DNA of 60,183 nt from NCBI RefSeq assembly GCF_024462815.1, contig NZ_JANGCG010000015.1, positions 1-60,183 on the forward strand, given 5' to 3'. This DNA is from Gemmiger formicilis (lineage in GTDB: Bacteria > Bacillota > Clostridia > Oscillospirales > Ruminococcaceae). Below are positions 23,291 to 32,171 of this stretch, piece after piece. How positions within the stretch are numbered: the stretch's first letter is position 1; each line of letters begins with the position of its first letter. Below the pieces are notes generated by a model. That model ran no database searches. It saw nothing but the letters and a program-made list of their open reading frames with translations, and was not told the DNA's origin. A program made the position numbers and the translations under genes.

Positions 23291-23319
23291 CTCTATACCC
23301 GGTTAGAAAAGAGGAACCT

Positions 23320-24312
23320 ATGACTCAGAATGTGGACCGCGAGACAGTTGTTTCGCGTCTGCTGGCTGCAGATGACATCCTGATATTGTGCCATAAGAAC
23401 CCGGACGGCGATACCATCGGCTCCGGCACGGCGCTCTGCCTTGCCCTGCAGCAGCTGGGCAAGAATGCCGCCGTGCTGTGCAGTGACCCGATTCCTGCCA
23501 TGTATGACTATATGCCCAGCCGCGTGTTTGACGGCAGCTTCACCCCCGCCTTTGTGGTGGCGGTGGATGTGGCCGGCATCCAGCTGTTCGGGGAGCGCAA
23601 CAACATTCAGGAATATGCCGAGCACGTCAATCTGTGCATTGACCATCACGGCTCCAACAGCGGCTATGCGTATGAAACGCTGGTGGATGACCATGCAGCG
23701 GCTGCCGCAGAGCTGCTGACAACACTCATCCCCGAGATGGGCGCGAAGATTACGCCGGAGATTGCCTCCTGCCTGTACACCGGCGTGGCAACCGATACCG
23801 GCTGCTTCCGGTTCAGCAACACCACGGCAGAGACCCACCGCGCCGCCGCCGCCCTCATTGAGGCCGGGGCTGACGTGGAAGCGCTCAACGAGCGCCTGTT
23901 TGAGAGCCGCTCCCATGCACGCGTCATTGCGGAGCGTATGGCTTTGGAAAGCCTGGAGTTCTACTATGATGACCGCTGTGCCCTGATTTGCCTGACCTGG
24001 GATCAGATTCAGGCAGCGGGTGTGGCCGGGGCGGAGCTGGAGGACCTGACCAGCCTGCCGCGCTCCATCGAGGGTGTGGAGGTCGGCCTGACCCTGCGCC
24101 AGCAGAAGGACGGCAGCTTCAAAATCAGCGTGCGCACCGGCCATGACACCAACGCCTGCAACATTGCGCGGCGTCTGGGCGGTGGCGGGCATCCCCGCGC
24201 CGCAGGCTGTGAAATCAGCGGTAACCCGGACAACGCCAAGCACGCAATTCTTGAGGAAGTCAAAAAGGAACTGGACCGCGCTGACGCTGAAAAGAACGGC
24301 GAAGATGCGTGA
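23320..24312 (+). CDS. nrnA: DHH-family oligoribonuclease / pAp phosphatase
   Basis: Manganese-dependent phosphoesterase that trims nanoRNA and dephosphorylates 3'-phosphoadenosine 5'-phosphate, 330 residues. The DHH domain holds NPDGDTIGSG (about 27-36), VAVDVAG and the DHHGSN motif (about 108-113). The DHHA1 domain at the C-terminus ends with GGGGHPRAAGCEISG (about 287-301). It lies between rbfA and truB, the standard place in this operon. Relatives include cyclic-di-AMP (GdpP-like) enzymes, but the lack of membrane and GGDEF parts favours NrnA. Confidence 0.92.
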   Translation: MTQNVDRETVVSRLLAADDILILCHKNPDGDTIGSGTALCLALQQLGKNAAVLCSDPIPAMYDYMPSRVFDGSFTPAFVVAVDVAGIQLFGERNNIQEYAEHVNLCIDHHGSNSGYAYETLVDDHAAAAAELLTTLIPEMGAKITPEIASCLYTGVATDTGCFRFSNTTAETHRAAAALIEAGADVEALNERLFESRSHARVIAERMALESLEFYYDDRCALICLTWDQIQAAGVAGAELEDLTSLPRSIEGVEVGLTLRQQKDGSFKISVRTGHDTNACNIARRLGGGGHPRAAGCEISGNPDNAKHAILEEVKKELDRADAEKNGEDA

Positions 24313-24409
24313 GCCTGTAACCGGGATGAACTGCACCCTGTGCGGCTGCAGAGGCTGATGCCCGGCATCCCGCTGCAAAAGCACACGATAACAGAAAAGG
24401 AACCCTGCT

Positions 24410-25303
24410 ATGCAAATGCCAAACGGTATTCTGCCCGTGGATAAGCCCGCAGGCTGGACCAGCTTTGATGTGCTGGCCAAGCTGCGCGGCGCACTGGGCA
24501 CACGCAAGCTGGGACATTCGGGCACACTGGACCCTATGGCCACCGGTGTGCTCGCGGTGTTTATCGGCAAGGCAACCGCCGCTGCTGACCGCCAGCTTGA
24601 CCACGATAAAACCTATGAGGCCACCATCCGGCTGGGCCTGCGCACCGACACCGGCGATGTGACCGGCACAACGCTGGAAACCGCGCCCGTCACGGTGGGG
24701 GAGCAGGAGCTGCAGGCGGTGCTGCCGCAGCTCTGCGGTGACCGGATGCAGCTGCCGCCCATGTACAGCGCGGTAAAAATCAACGGCCAGCCGCTGTATA
24801 AGGCGGCCCGCAAAGGCCAGACGGTGGAGCGCACCCCGCGCCCCATCACAATTTACGGCATCGACTATCTGGGCAGCCCCGCGCCCGATGAATACACCAT
24901 CCGTGTGGCCTGCTCCAAGGGCACCTACATCCGCGTATTGGCGGAGGAAATCGGCGAGCTGCTCGGCGTGCCCGCAACGCTTTCGGCTTTGCGCCGCACG
25001 CAGGCGGGTGTGTTCAGTCTGGCACAGTGCCATACGCTGCCGGAAATTCTGGCCGCCGCCGAGCGCGGCGAGCTGGAAGCGAACGGCTGGGTGCTGCCGA
25101 TTGAAACGGTTTTCACCCCGCTGCCCGCCCTCCGCGTCAATGACGGCGTGAAGGTGCACCTTCTCAATGGCTGCCCCACCAGCCATTACGCTGCCGCTGA
25201 CGGCCGCTACCGCGCCTACGATTCGGCCGGTGCCTTTCTGGGGTTGGCCACGGTCGAGGGCGGCGTGCTGAAGGTCGAAAAATTATTTTGCGAAAGGGGC
25301 TGA
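24410..25303 (+). CDS. truB: tRNA pseudouridine(55) synthase
   Basis: Makes pseudouridine 55 in the T-loop of tRNAs; 297 residues. The catalytic Asp41 lies in GHSGTLDPMATG. The substrate-handling stretch KTYEATIRLGLRTDTGD follows, then QLPPMYSAVKINGQPLYKAAR and CSKGTYIRVLAEEIGE. A C-terminal PUA-like part is present. AAAAGGAA precedes ATG 24410. It is followed 7 bases later by ribF. Confidence 0.95.
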   Translation: MQMPNGILPVDKPAGWTSFDVLAKLRGALGTRKLGHSGTLDPMATGVLAVFIGKATAAADRQLDHDKTYEATIRLGLRTDTGDVTGTTLETAPVTVGEQELQAVLPQLCGDRMQLPPMYSAVKINGQPLYKAARKGQTVERTPRPITIYGIDYLGSPAPDEYTIRVACSKGTYIRVLAEEIGELLGVPATLSALRRTQAGVFSLAQCHTLPEILAAAERGELEANGWVLPIETVFTPLPALRVNDGVKVHLLNGCPTSHYAAADGRYRAYDSAGAFLGLATVEGGVLKVEKLFCERG

Positions 25304-25310
25304 ACGCCCA

Positions 25311-26240
25311 ATGCAGATTTACCAAAGCCTGACGCCCATCTGCGCCCCGCAGGGCAGCGCTGTGGCGCTTGGCTATTTTGACGGCGTCCACTGCGGCCAC
25401 CGCGCTGTGCTGGGCGCGGCTGTGGCGTGTGCCCGCGCCCGCGGCCTGACCGCCGCCGCCTTTACCTTTGCACTGCCCGCGGGCAGTACACTGAAGGGCG
25501 GGCGCATCCTCTCGCCGGAGCAGAAGCACGCCCGTGTGGAAGCGCTGGACATTGAGGAATATCAGGAGGCCCCCTTTGAGGCGTTCCGCGCCCTGACGCC
25601 GGAGGATTTTGTCCAGAAGGTGCTTGTGGGCTGCTTCAACGCCCGCGAGCTTTTCTGCGGCGATAACTTTACCTTTGGCGCCCGCGCCGCCGGCAATGTG
25701 GAGCGCCTGCGGGAGCTGTGCGCACCGTTGGGGATCGGCGTGCACATTGTGCCGATGGCGCAGTACAAGGGGCAGACGGTTTCCTCCACCCGCATCCGTG
25801 CGGCGCTGGAGGAAGGCCGCCTTGACGATGCCAATGCCATGCTGGGCGCACCCTATGCCATTGACTGGCCGGTGGTGCACGGCAAGGGCATCGGCAGCGG
25901 CAAGCTGGGCACGCCCACGCTGAACCAAAACTATCCCGCCGCCGCGCTGCAGCCCTGCGCGGGCGTCTACCTGACCCGCATTTATCTGGACGGCGCATGG
26001 CGGCCCGCCGCCACCGGCATCGGCAAGCGCCCCACGGTGGACAGCAGCGCCGACGCTGCCGTAACCTGCGAGACCTACGTCCCGGATTTTTCCGGCAATG
26101 TCTACGGCCAGCAGCCCACGCTGGAATTTCATAAGTATTTCTGCCCGGTGCGCAAATTCAACTCTCTGGACGAGCTGACCGCTCTCATCCACCACGCCGC
26201 CGATGAGAGCAAAGCATATTTTGACAAGTGCAAGCGGTAA
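25311..26240 (+). CDS. ribF: Bifunctional riboflavin kinase / FAD synthetase
   Basis: Converts riboflavin to FMN and then FAD, 309 residues. The N-terminal adenylyltransferase domain has ALGYFDGVHCGHRAVL (HxGH-type), FCGDNFTFGARAAGN and the ISSTRIR-like VSSTRIRAAL. The C-terminal kinase domain has VVHGKGIGSGKLGTPTLN, the GVYLTRIYLDG strand, IGKRPTVD and LEFHKYF. Last gene of the rimP-truB-ribF run. No FMN riboswitch is visible. Confidence 0.94.
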   Translation: MQIYQSLTPICAPQGSAVALGYFDGVHCGHRAVLGAAVACARARGLTAAAFTFALPAGSTLKGGRILSPEQKHARVEALDIEEYQEAPFEAFRALTPEDFVQKVLVGCFNARELFCGDNFTFGARAAGNVERLRELCAPLGIGVHIVPMAQYKGQTVSSTRIRAALEEGRLDDANAMLGAPYAIDWPVVHGKGIGSGKLGTPTLNQNYPAAALQPCAGVYLTRIYLDGAWRPAATGIGKRPTVDSSADAAVTCETYVPDFSGNVYGQQPTLEFHKYFCPVRKFNSLDELTALIHHAADESKAYFDKCKR

Positions 26241-26318
26241 GCCCCGGGCACGTGCAGAGCGCAGACTGCACCCCACCAAAAAAGGCGCAAAATAATTGCG
26301 AAAATCGCAATCGCGCTC

Positions 26319-26347
26319 TTGTATTCCGCAAAATGTTGTGTTATACT
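26319..26347 (+). promoter_or_regulatory. Promoter of rpsO
   Basis: TTGTAT (26319-26324), 17 bases, TATACT (26342-26347). The ~95-base leader has G/C-rich potential pairing (CCGCGGCCCGG ... GCGCCGACGGCC) and could hold an S15 autoregulatory site; no known fold is claimed. Confidence 0.75.
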
Positions 26348-26451
26348 ATTTGATGTTACCGCGGCCCGGTATGGGGCGTATGCCTCAACGGTTCCAACTA
26401 CCCTTTACTGCGCCGACGGCCAATCTATTTTTCAGAAAGAGGTATTTACCA

Positions 26452-26724
26452 ATGAGCCAGAAATCCGCTATCGACAAGCAGCCCATCATCGCTAAGGCAG
26501 CCATCCACGAGGGTGACACCGGTTCTCCGGAGGTTCAGGTTGCTCTGCTGACTGCTCGTATCAACCACCTGACCGAGCACCTCAAGACCAACAAGCATGA
26601 CAACCACAGCCGCCGCGGCCTGTTCAAGATGGTCGGCCGCCGCCGCAATCTGCTGGCCTATCTGCAGAAGAAGGACATCAACCGTTACCGTGCCCTGATC
26701 GCTGAGCTGGGTCTGCGTAAGTAA
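26452..26724 (+). CDS. rpsO: 30S ribosomal protein S15
   Basis: 90-residue S15 with the family core [17 protein letters not shown] and [18 protein letters not shown], then the C-terminal [20 protein letters not shown] 26452 with an AAAGAGG site is chosen; the frame is open upstream but covers the promoter. S15 organises the central 16S domain. The rpsO-pnp order is the common bacterial one. Confidence 0.97.
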   Translation: MSQKSAIDKQPIIAKAAIHEGDTGSPEVQVALLTARINHLTEHLKTNKHDNHSRRGLFKMVGRRRNLLAYLQKKDINRYRALIAELGLRK

Positions 26725-26736
26725 TTTTCGCAAAAA

Positions 26737-26771
26737 CGGGCAGGGTGCATTTGCACTCTGCCCGCTTTTTT
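26737..26771 (+). terminator. Terminator after rpsO
   Basis: A 13-bp stem (26737-26749 with 26752-26764, one G-T pair) followed by CTTTTTT. Confidence 0.9.
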
Positions 26772-26934
26772 ATAGGCTGCGCGGCAGCCTGCTTCCACTG
26801 TATTTACAGCCAATCCCGCCGCGTTTTGTGCAGTAAATCGAGCACCCGGACACTATGGCCCGGCTGCTGGCTTTATTGTACAAACTCGGGGCAGGGGCGT
26901 GCTGAAAGTAAATCAAACAAGAAGGAGAATCCCT

Positions 26935-29094
26935 ATGGCTTACGAATTCGCATCCAGACTGGAAACCTTCCCCAAGTACCGCAAATTCGAGACGACCTTT
27001 GCGGGCCGTCCCTTTGTGGTCGAGACCGGCAAAATGTGCGGTCTGTCCAACGGCAGCGCTATGATCCGCTACGGCGAGACCTGCGTGCTGTGCAACGTCA
27101 CGATGAGCGACAAGCCCCGCGACGGCGTTGACTTCTTCCCCCTGAGCGTCGAGTTTGAGGAGAAGCTCTACGCCGCAGGCCGCATTCCCGGCAGCTTTAT
27201 GCGCCGTGAGGGTCGCCCCGGCGAGCACGCCATCCTGTCCTCCCGCGTGGTTGACCGCCCCATCCGCCCGCTGTTCCCCAAGGATATGCGCAACGATGTC
27301 TGCGTCACCATGACCGTTATGAGCCTTGACCCCGACTGCTCTGCCGAAATCTCCGGCATGAACGGCGCGTCTCTGGCCATCGCTATGTCCGACATTCCGT
27401 GGAACGGCCCCATTGCAGGCGTTTTTGTCGGTCTGGTGGACGGCGAAATCGTACTGAACCCCACCAAGGAACAGCGCGAACACAGTGACCTCTCCCTGAC
27501 GCTGGCCGCCAGCGAGGAAAAAATCGTTATGATTGAGGCCGGCGCCAACGAGGTTGACGAGGAAACCATGATGAAGGCCATCCGTGCCGGCCATGAGGAA
27601 ATCAAGAAGATGCTGGCCTTCATCAACAGCATCGTTGCCGAAATCGGCAAGCCGAAGAAGGCCTTCACCCCTGTGGAGCTGGATCATGCCCTGCTGGCCG
27701 ATGTCTATGCCAAGCACCTTGACGATGTCAAGAGCGCCATGAACACCGATGACAAGAATGTCCGTGATGCCGCTATGCTGCCCATCATGGACGCCATCGC
27801 CGCCGAGCACCCCGAGCTGACCGCCGCCGACCTTGACCTGATCAGCTACAAGCTGCAGAAGAAGGTCGTGCGCACCTGGCTGCTGGAGGACGGCAAGCGC
27901 GTGGACGGCCGCGGCATCAATGAGATCCGCCCGCTGGCCGCCGAGGTCGGCCTGCTGCCCCGCGTGCATGGCTCCGGTATGTTCACCCGCGGCCAGACGC
28001 AGGTGCTGACCGTCTGCACCCTCGGCTCCACCAAGGATGCCCAGCTGATGGATGATTTGTCCGACACGCCGTACAAGCGTTACATCCACCACTACAATTT
28101 CCCGCCGTATTCTGTCGGCGAGGCCCGCGCACCGCGCAGCCCCGGCCGCCGCGAAATCGGCCACGGCAATCTGGCCGAGCGCGCCCTGATTCCGGTGCTG
28201 CCGGATCAGGCCGAGTTCCCCTACACCATCCGCTGTGTCTCGGAGGTTCTGTCCTCCAACGGCTCCACCTCGCAGGCGTCCATCTGCGGCTCCACGCTGG
28301 CCCTGATGGATGCAGGCGTGCCCATCAAGGCACCTGTCGCGGGCATTTCCTGCGGCCTGATTACCGATGGTGACCCGCTGCACGGCGGCCGCTGGATGAC
28401 CATGCTGGACATTCAGGGCGTCGAGGACTTCCACGGCGATATGGACTTCAAGGTTGGCGGCACCCGCCGCGGCATCACGGCCATCCAGATGGACATCAAG
28501 GTGGACGGCCTGACCTATGAAATCGTTGAGGAAGCGCTGGAGAAGTGCCGCAAGGGCCGTCTGTATATTCTGGACCAGATTATCAAGCCGGTCATTGCCG
28601 AGCCGCGTGCCGAGCTGTCCAAGTACGCCCCCAAGATGTTCAGCATGATGATTCCTGTCGACAAGATTAAGGACGTCATCGGCAAGGGCGGCAAGGTCAT
28701 TCAGGAAATGTGCGCAAACTTCAACTGCAAGATTGACATCGAGGAGGACGGCCACGTCTTTATCTCCGCGGTCGACCAGGACGATGCCAAGCGCGCCATT
28801 GCCACCATCAAGACCATTGTCGAGGACCCCGAAATCGGTGCCATCTACAAGGGCCGCGTGACCCGCCTGATGAATTTCGGCGCCTTTGTTGAGATTGCCC
28901 CCGGCAAGGAGGGACTGGTCCATATTTCCAAGCTGGATGACCACCGTGTGGAGCATGTCGAGGATGTTGTGGCCGTCGGTGACCCCATCTTTGTTATGGT
29001 CACGGATATTGACCAGCAGGGCCGCATCAACCTGTCCCGCAAGGACGCCATCGCCGCCATCGCCAAGAAGCGTGCCGAGGCCGCCCAGCAGTAA
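26935..29094 (+). CDS. pnp: Polyribonucleotide nucleotidyltransferase (PNPase)
   Basis: Phosphorolytic 3'-5' exoribonuclease, 719 residues, forming a trimeric ring. The first RNase PH domain (about 12-140) is followed by a helical linker (about 245-310) and the second, catalytic RNase PH domain (about 315-545) with FPPYSVGEA and FHGDMDFKVGGTRRGITA. The KH domain carries IGKGGKVIQEM (about 578-588); the S1 domain (about 635-703) begins IYKGRVTRLMNFGAFVEI. ATG 26935 has GAAGGAGA; the open frame upstream lacks a site. Confidence 0.97.
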   Translation: MAYEFASRLETFPKYRKFETTFAGRPFVVETGKMCGLSNGSAMIRYGETCVLCNVTMSDKPRDGVDFFPLSVEFEEKLYAAGRIPGSFMRREGRPGEHAILSSRVVDRPIRPLFPKDMRNDVCVTMTVMSLDPDCSAEISGMNGASLAIAMSDIPWNGPIAGVFVGLVDGEIVLNPTKEQREHSDLSLTLAASEEKIVMIEAGANEVDEETMMKAIRAGHEEIKKMLAFINSIVAEIGKPKKAFTPVELDHALLADVYAKHLDDVKSAMNTDDKNVRDAAMLPIMDAIAAEHPELTAADLDLISYKLQKKVVRTWLLEDGKRVDGRGINEIRPLAAEVGLLPRVHGSGMFTRGQTQVLTVCTLGSTKDAQLMDDLSDTPYKRYIHHYNFPPYSVGEARAPRSPGRREIGHGNLAERALIPVLPDQAEFPYTIRCVSEVLSSNGSTSQASICGSTLALMDAGVPIKAPVAGISCGLITDGDPLHGGRWMTMLDIQGVEDFHGDMDFKVGGTRRGITAIQMDIKVDGLTYEIVEEALEKCRKGRLYILDQIIKPVIAEPRAELSKYAPKMFSMMIPVDKIKDVIGKGGKVIQEMCANFNCKIDIEEDGHVFISAVDQDDAKRAIATIKTIVEDPEIGAIYKGRVTRLMNFGAFVEIAPGKEGLVHISKLDDHRVEHVEDVVAVGDPIFVMVTDIDQQGRINLSRKDAIAAIAKKRAEAAQQ

Positions 29095-29120
29095 CTTACT
29101 TTTCTTGCAAGAAAAGTAAG
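29095..29120. repeat. 26-bp perfect palindrome, copy 1
   Basis: CTTACTTTTCTTG and its exact complement form a 26-base palindrome right after the pnp stop, followed by GCAAAAGAAC. A near-identical inverted copy sits at 29521-29546. Confidence 0.85.
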
Positions 29121-29147
29121 CAAAAGAACTCCAAACAAATAAACCGT

Positions 29148-29185
29148 AAAAGGGAGGCTGTCCAAGCGGGCAGTCTCCCTTTTTA
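29148..29185 (+). terminator. Terminator after pnp
   Basis: A 13-bp stem with one G-T pair (29148-29160 with 29171-29183), a 10-base loop and a T run. Confidence 0.85.
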
Positions 29186-29200
29186 AATTGCCCGCGTCGC

Positions 29201-29381
29201 TTACTCCGCCTTATCAGAGAACACCATATACAGCCCTACAGCCCCTACAATGACGCCTATCGCAGAAAACGGAAAATCGCTGAAGGCGGACAGAATCATG
29301 GTGTTGATTTCCTCATTGCCTGCGCAGAGTAGGATGCCAAAGAGAAGCAGTGCAATGCCTTTTGAAACCTTGCTGTTCATG
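29201..29381 (-). pseudogene. Small two-TM membrane protein gene with a frameshift
   Basis: ATG 29381 has a perfect AGGAGGT site and starts MNSKVSKGIALLLF. In that frame translation stops after about 23 codons. Skipping one base in the T-run of CTCTTTTGG (about 29339-29343) gives GILLCAGNEEINTMIL and continues through AIGVIVGAVGLYMVF to DKAE and a stop at 29201. The joined product is a sensible ~59-residue protein with two hydrophobic segments. Either one base was inserted (mutation or assembly error) or ribosomes shift. Family not recognised. Confidence 0.55.
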
Positions 29382-29424
29382 CGGATAACCTCCTGAAATT
29401 CAAATATAAGACCTCTTACCGTTG

Positions 29425-29453
29425 ATTATACCACAAAAGAGGCTGCCGCACAA
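29425..29453 (-). promoter_or_regulatory. Promoter of the small membrane-protein gene
   Basis: On the minus strand, TTGTGC (29448-29453), 17 bases, TATAAT (29425-29430) with TGG just before it. Confidence 0.65.
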
Positions 29454-29520
29454 GGTAAAACCCCATGCCGCAGCCTCTCGCTGTAACCCGTTCCCGGGAA
29501 CAAATATTGAAATTCTTTTG

Positions 29521-29546
29521 GTTACTTTTCTTATAAGAAAAGTAAC
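29521..29546. repeat. 26-bp perfect palindrome, copy 2
   Basis: GTTACTTTTCTTA and its exact complement, touching the ackA stop codon. Flanks on its minus strand (CCAAAAGAA) match those on the plus strand of copy 1, so the two copies are inverted to each other. Confidence 0.85.
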
Positions 29547-30755
29547 TTACTTCTCGACGACTTCCTTCGTGTCGCGGGCAATCATCAGCTCCTCGTTGGT
29601 CTCGATGATCAGGGTGCGGACACGAGCGCCCCAGGCAGTGACCTCGACGACATCTTCCTTCTGCTTGTGTGCATCGCGGTTCTTGTCGGTGTCAATGCGG
29701 ATGCCCAGCCAATCCATGTGGTGGCAGATCTTGGCGCGGGAATCCGCGTCATGCTCGCCGATGCCGCCGGTAAAGACGATGGCATCCACGCCGCCCATGG
29801 CGGCAATGTAGCTGCCGATGGTCTTTTTGATTTGGTAGTTCAGCATATCGCTGGCCAGCTGTGCGCGCTTGTTGCCGTTCATGGCGGCATCCTCAACATC
29901 GCGCTTGTCGCTGGACACGCCGGAAACACCCAGCAGGCCGGACTTCTTGTTCAGAATCTCGTCCAGCTCGTGGCCGGTGATTTCCAGATTGTACTTCAAG
30001 TAGTTGACCACAGAGGGGTCAAGGTCGCCGCAGCGGGTGCCCATCATCAGACCGGCCAGCGGGGTCATACCCATGGAGGTATCAATGACGCGGCCCTGAT
30101 CGACAGCGGCGATGGAGGAGCCGTTGCCCAGATGGCAGGTGATGAGCTTCAGGCGCTCGATGGGCTCCTCAAGGAACTCAGCGGCACGGTGGCTGACGTA
30201 CTTGTGGCTGGTGCCGTGGAAGCCATAACGGCGGACGCCGTACTTCTCATAATACTCGTAGGGAATAGCGTACATATACGCCTTCGGGGGCATGGTGGAG
30301 TGGAACGCAGTGTCGAAAACAGCCACGTTCGGCTTGTCCTCGCCAAAGACCTTGTAGGAGGCTTCGATGCCCAGAATGGCGGCGGGGTTGTGCAGAGGAG
30401 CCAGCGGGCTCAGGTCGCGGATGGCCTTGACAACCTCGGGGGTGATGAGGCAGCTCTCCTTGAACTTCTCGCCGCCGTGCACAACGCGGTGGCCGATGGC
30501 GTCAATCTCAGAGACATTGTCAATGACCTTGCCCTCGCCGGTGGTCATCTTCTTCACGACCTCGGCGAAAGCCTCGGTGTGGGTGGGGAAGATGGCGGGC
30601 GTGGTGGCCTTGTGGCCGTTGGCCTCATGGGTAATCATGCTGCTCTCCATACCGATGCGCTCGCACAGACCCTTGCAAAGAACCTTTTCACCCTCCATGT
30701 CGATCAGCTGGTACTTCAGGCTGGAAGAACCACAGTTGATAACCAGAACTTTCAT
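29547..30755 (-). CDS. ackA: Acetate kinase
   Basis: Interconverts acetyl phosphate + ADP and acetate + ATP, the main energy-yielding end step of acetate fermentation; 402 residues. Family signatures: VLVINCGSSSLKYQL at the N-terminus, IGHRVVHGGEKF, AVFDTAFHSTMP, RYGFHGTSHKYV with its conserved Arg/His, HLGNGSS, and FTGGIGEHDADSR near the end. ATG 30755 follows AAGGAGGAT. No pta gene is adjacent in the window. Confidence 0.97.
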   Translation of the reverse strand: MKVLVINCGSSSLKYQLIDMEGEKVLCKGLCERIGMESSMITHEANGHKATTPAIFPTHTEAFAEVVKKMTTGEGKVIDNVSEIDAIGHRVVHGGEKFKESCLITPEVVKAIRDLSPLAPLHNPAAILGIEASYKVFGEDKPNVAVFDTAFHSTMPPKAYMYAIPYEYYEKYGVRRYGFHGTSHKYVSHRAAEFLEEPIERLKLITCHLGNGSSIAAVDQGRVIDTSMGMTPLAGLMMGTRCGDLDPSVVNYLKYNLEITGHELDEILNKKSGLLGVSGVSSDKRDVEDAAMNGNKRAQLASDMLNYQIKKTIGSYIAAMGGVDAIVFTGGIGEHDADSRAKICHHMDWLGIRIDTDKNRDAHKQKEDVVEVTAWGARVRTLIIETNEELMIARDTKEVVEK

Positions 30756-30811
30756 GGAATATCCTCCTTATATTTGGCAGGGCCGGAAGCCCTTCCCTAA
30801 TTGCTGATTTT

Positions 30812-30840
30812 ATTATATAATGGTAGACAGGAATTTTCAA
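30812..30840 (-). promoter_or_regulatory. Promoter of ackA
   Basis: On the minus strand, TTGAAA (30835-30840), 17 bases, TATAAT (30812-30817). Confidence 0.8.
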
Positions 30841-30921
30841 GCGCAAGTTCTGCAAGATAGCACAATTTTTGCACAGTGGCGGCAAAGTACTTTTTTAACA
30901 ATCTATCAGGAGATTTTAAGT

Positions 30922-32088
30922 ATGCAATTTGCAGGCATTATAGCCGAATATGACCCGTTCCACAACGGCCACGCGGCCCAGCTGGCGGCGGTGCGCGCAG
31001 CGGGGGCACAGTGCATTGCCGTGTGTATGAGCAGCGGCGCGGTGCAGCGCGGCGGGGTGCCCATCCTGCCGGAAAAGGTGCGGGTGCGTGCGGCGCTGGC
31101 CGCCGGGGCGGATATCGTTATCGCGCTGCCCGCGCCCTATGCGGCCTCCTCGGCGGAGCAGTTTGCCGCGGCGGGCGTGCATCTGCTGGCCGCGCTAGGC
31201 TGTGATACGCTGGCTTTTGGGGCCGAAACGCCCGATGCACAGGCCCTGCTGGACGCGGCCCGGCTGCTGCAGGGGAAGGAAATAAATACGATTCTGCGCA
31301 AAAATCTTGCCACCGGCATGACCTATGCCGCCGCCCGGGCCACGGCTGCCGATGCCCTGCACCCCGGCATGGGGGAACTGCTGCGCACGCCGAACAACAT
31401 TCTGGGCATTGAATACTGCAAGGCAATTCTGGCACAGGGCGCGGCCCTCACGCCGCTGGCGCTGCCGCGGCTGGGGGCGGCCCACGGCGGCGGGGCAGGG
31501 GAGCATGGCGGCACGCTGATGGCCAGTGCCAGCTATCTGCGCAGCTTGCCGCGCCCCGACTGGGAGCCGTTTGTCCCGGCAGAAGCTGCCGCGCTCTACG
31601 GCAAAGCTGACGCGGAAGGGCTGCTGCTGGATAACGCAAAATTTGAAACGGCGGTGCTGGCACTGCTGCGGATGCAGAATCCGGAAAATTTTGCGCAGCT
31701 GCGCGGCGTGAGCGAGGGACTGGAAAATCGTCTTGCCGCGGCGGTGCGCGAGGCCGACAGCCTGGAGGATTTGTACACCCGGCTGAAAACAAAGCGCTAC
31801 CCCCATGCGCGGCTGCGCCGTCTGGTGCTGGATGCCGCGCTGCAGACCCCGGCAGAATTGCCAATGCCGCCCTATATCCAGGTGTTGGGTGCCAGAAAAA
31901 CCGCGCTGCCGCGTCTGAAAAAGGCAGCCCTGCCCGCGGGCACAGCACTGGCGGATTTGATGCGCACAGGCCCGGATGCGGAAAAAATCGGCAGACTGCA
32001 TAGCAAAGCGGTTGATTTTTCGTCATTATGCAGAGAAAAAATTCAGCCGATGGGGCTTGCGTTCACAGTTAAGGCAGTGGTAATATAA
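30922..32088 (+). CDS. tmcAL: tRNA(Met) cytidine acetate ligase (TmcAL, YlbM-like)
   Basis: Nucleotidyltransferase-fold enzyme of 388 residues that, in Bacillus, makes N4-acetylcytidine in the anticodon of elongator tRNA-Met from acetate and ATP. The ATP-binding GIIAEYDPFHNGH (HxGH) is at the very N-terminus. FGAETPDAQALLDAA and TPNNILGIEYCKAI with ASASYLRSLP follow, then the C-terminal helical part. ATG 30922 with a CAGGAG site marks the conserved start. It is divergent from ackA, whose product chemistry also handles acetate and ATP. Confidence 0.88.
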   Translation: MQFAGIIAEYDPFHNGHAAQLAAVRAAGAQCIAVCMSSGAVQRGGVPILPEKVRVRAALAAGADIVIALPAPYAASSAEQFAAAGVHLLAALGCDTLAFGAETPDAQALLDAARLLQGKEINTILRKNLATGMTYAAARATAADALHPGMGELLRTPNNILGIEYCKAILAQGAALTPLALPRLGAAHGGGAGEHGGTLMASASYLRSLPRPDWEPFVPAEAAALYGKADAEGLLLDNAKFETAVLALLRMQNPENFAQLRGVSEGLENRLAAAVREADSLEDLYTRLKTKRYPHARLRRLVLDAALQTPAELPMPPYIQVLGARKTALPRLKKAALPAGTALADLMRTGPDAEKIGRLHSKAVDFSSLCREKIQPMGLAFTVKAVVI

Positions 32089-32171
32089 ATTAGATATGGA
32101 GAAAAAATGCGAATGATACAACTTTGTTGCATCCTTAACGCGCAAAATCGGTACGAAATGAGGAGTAAAAC

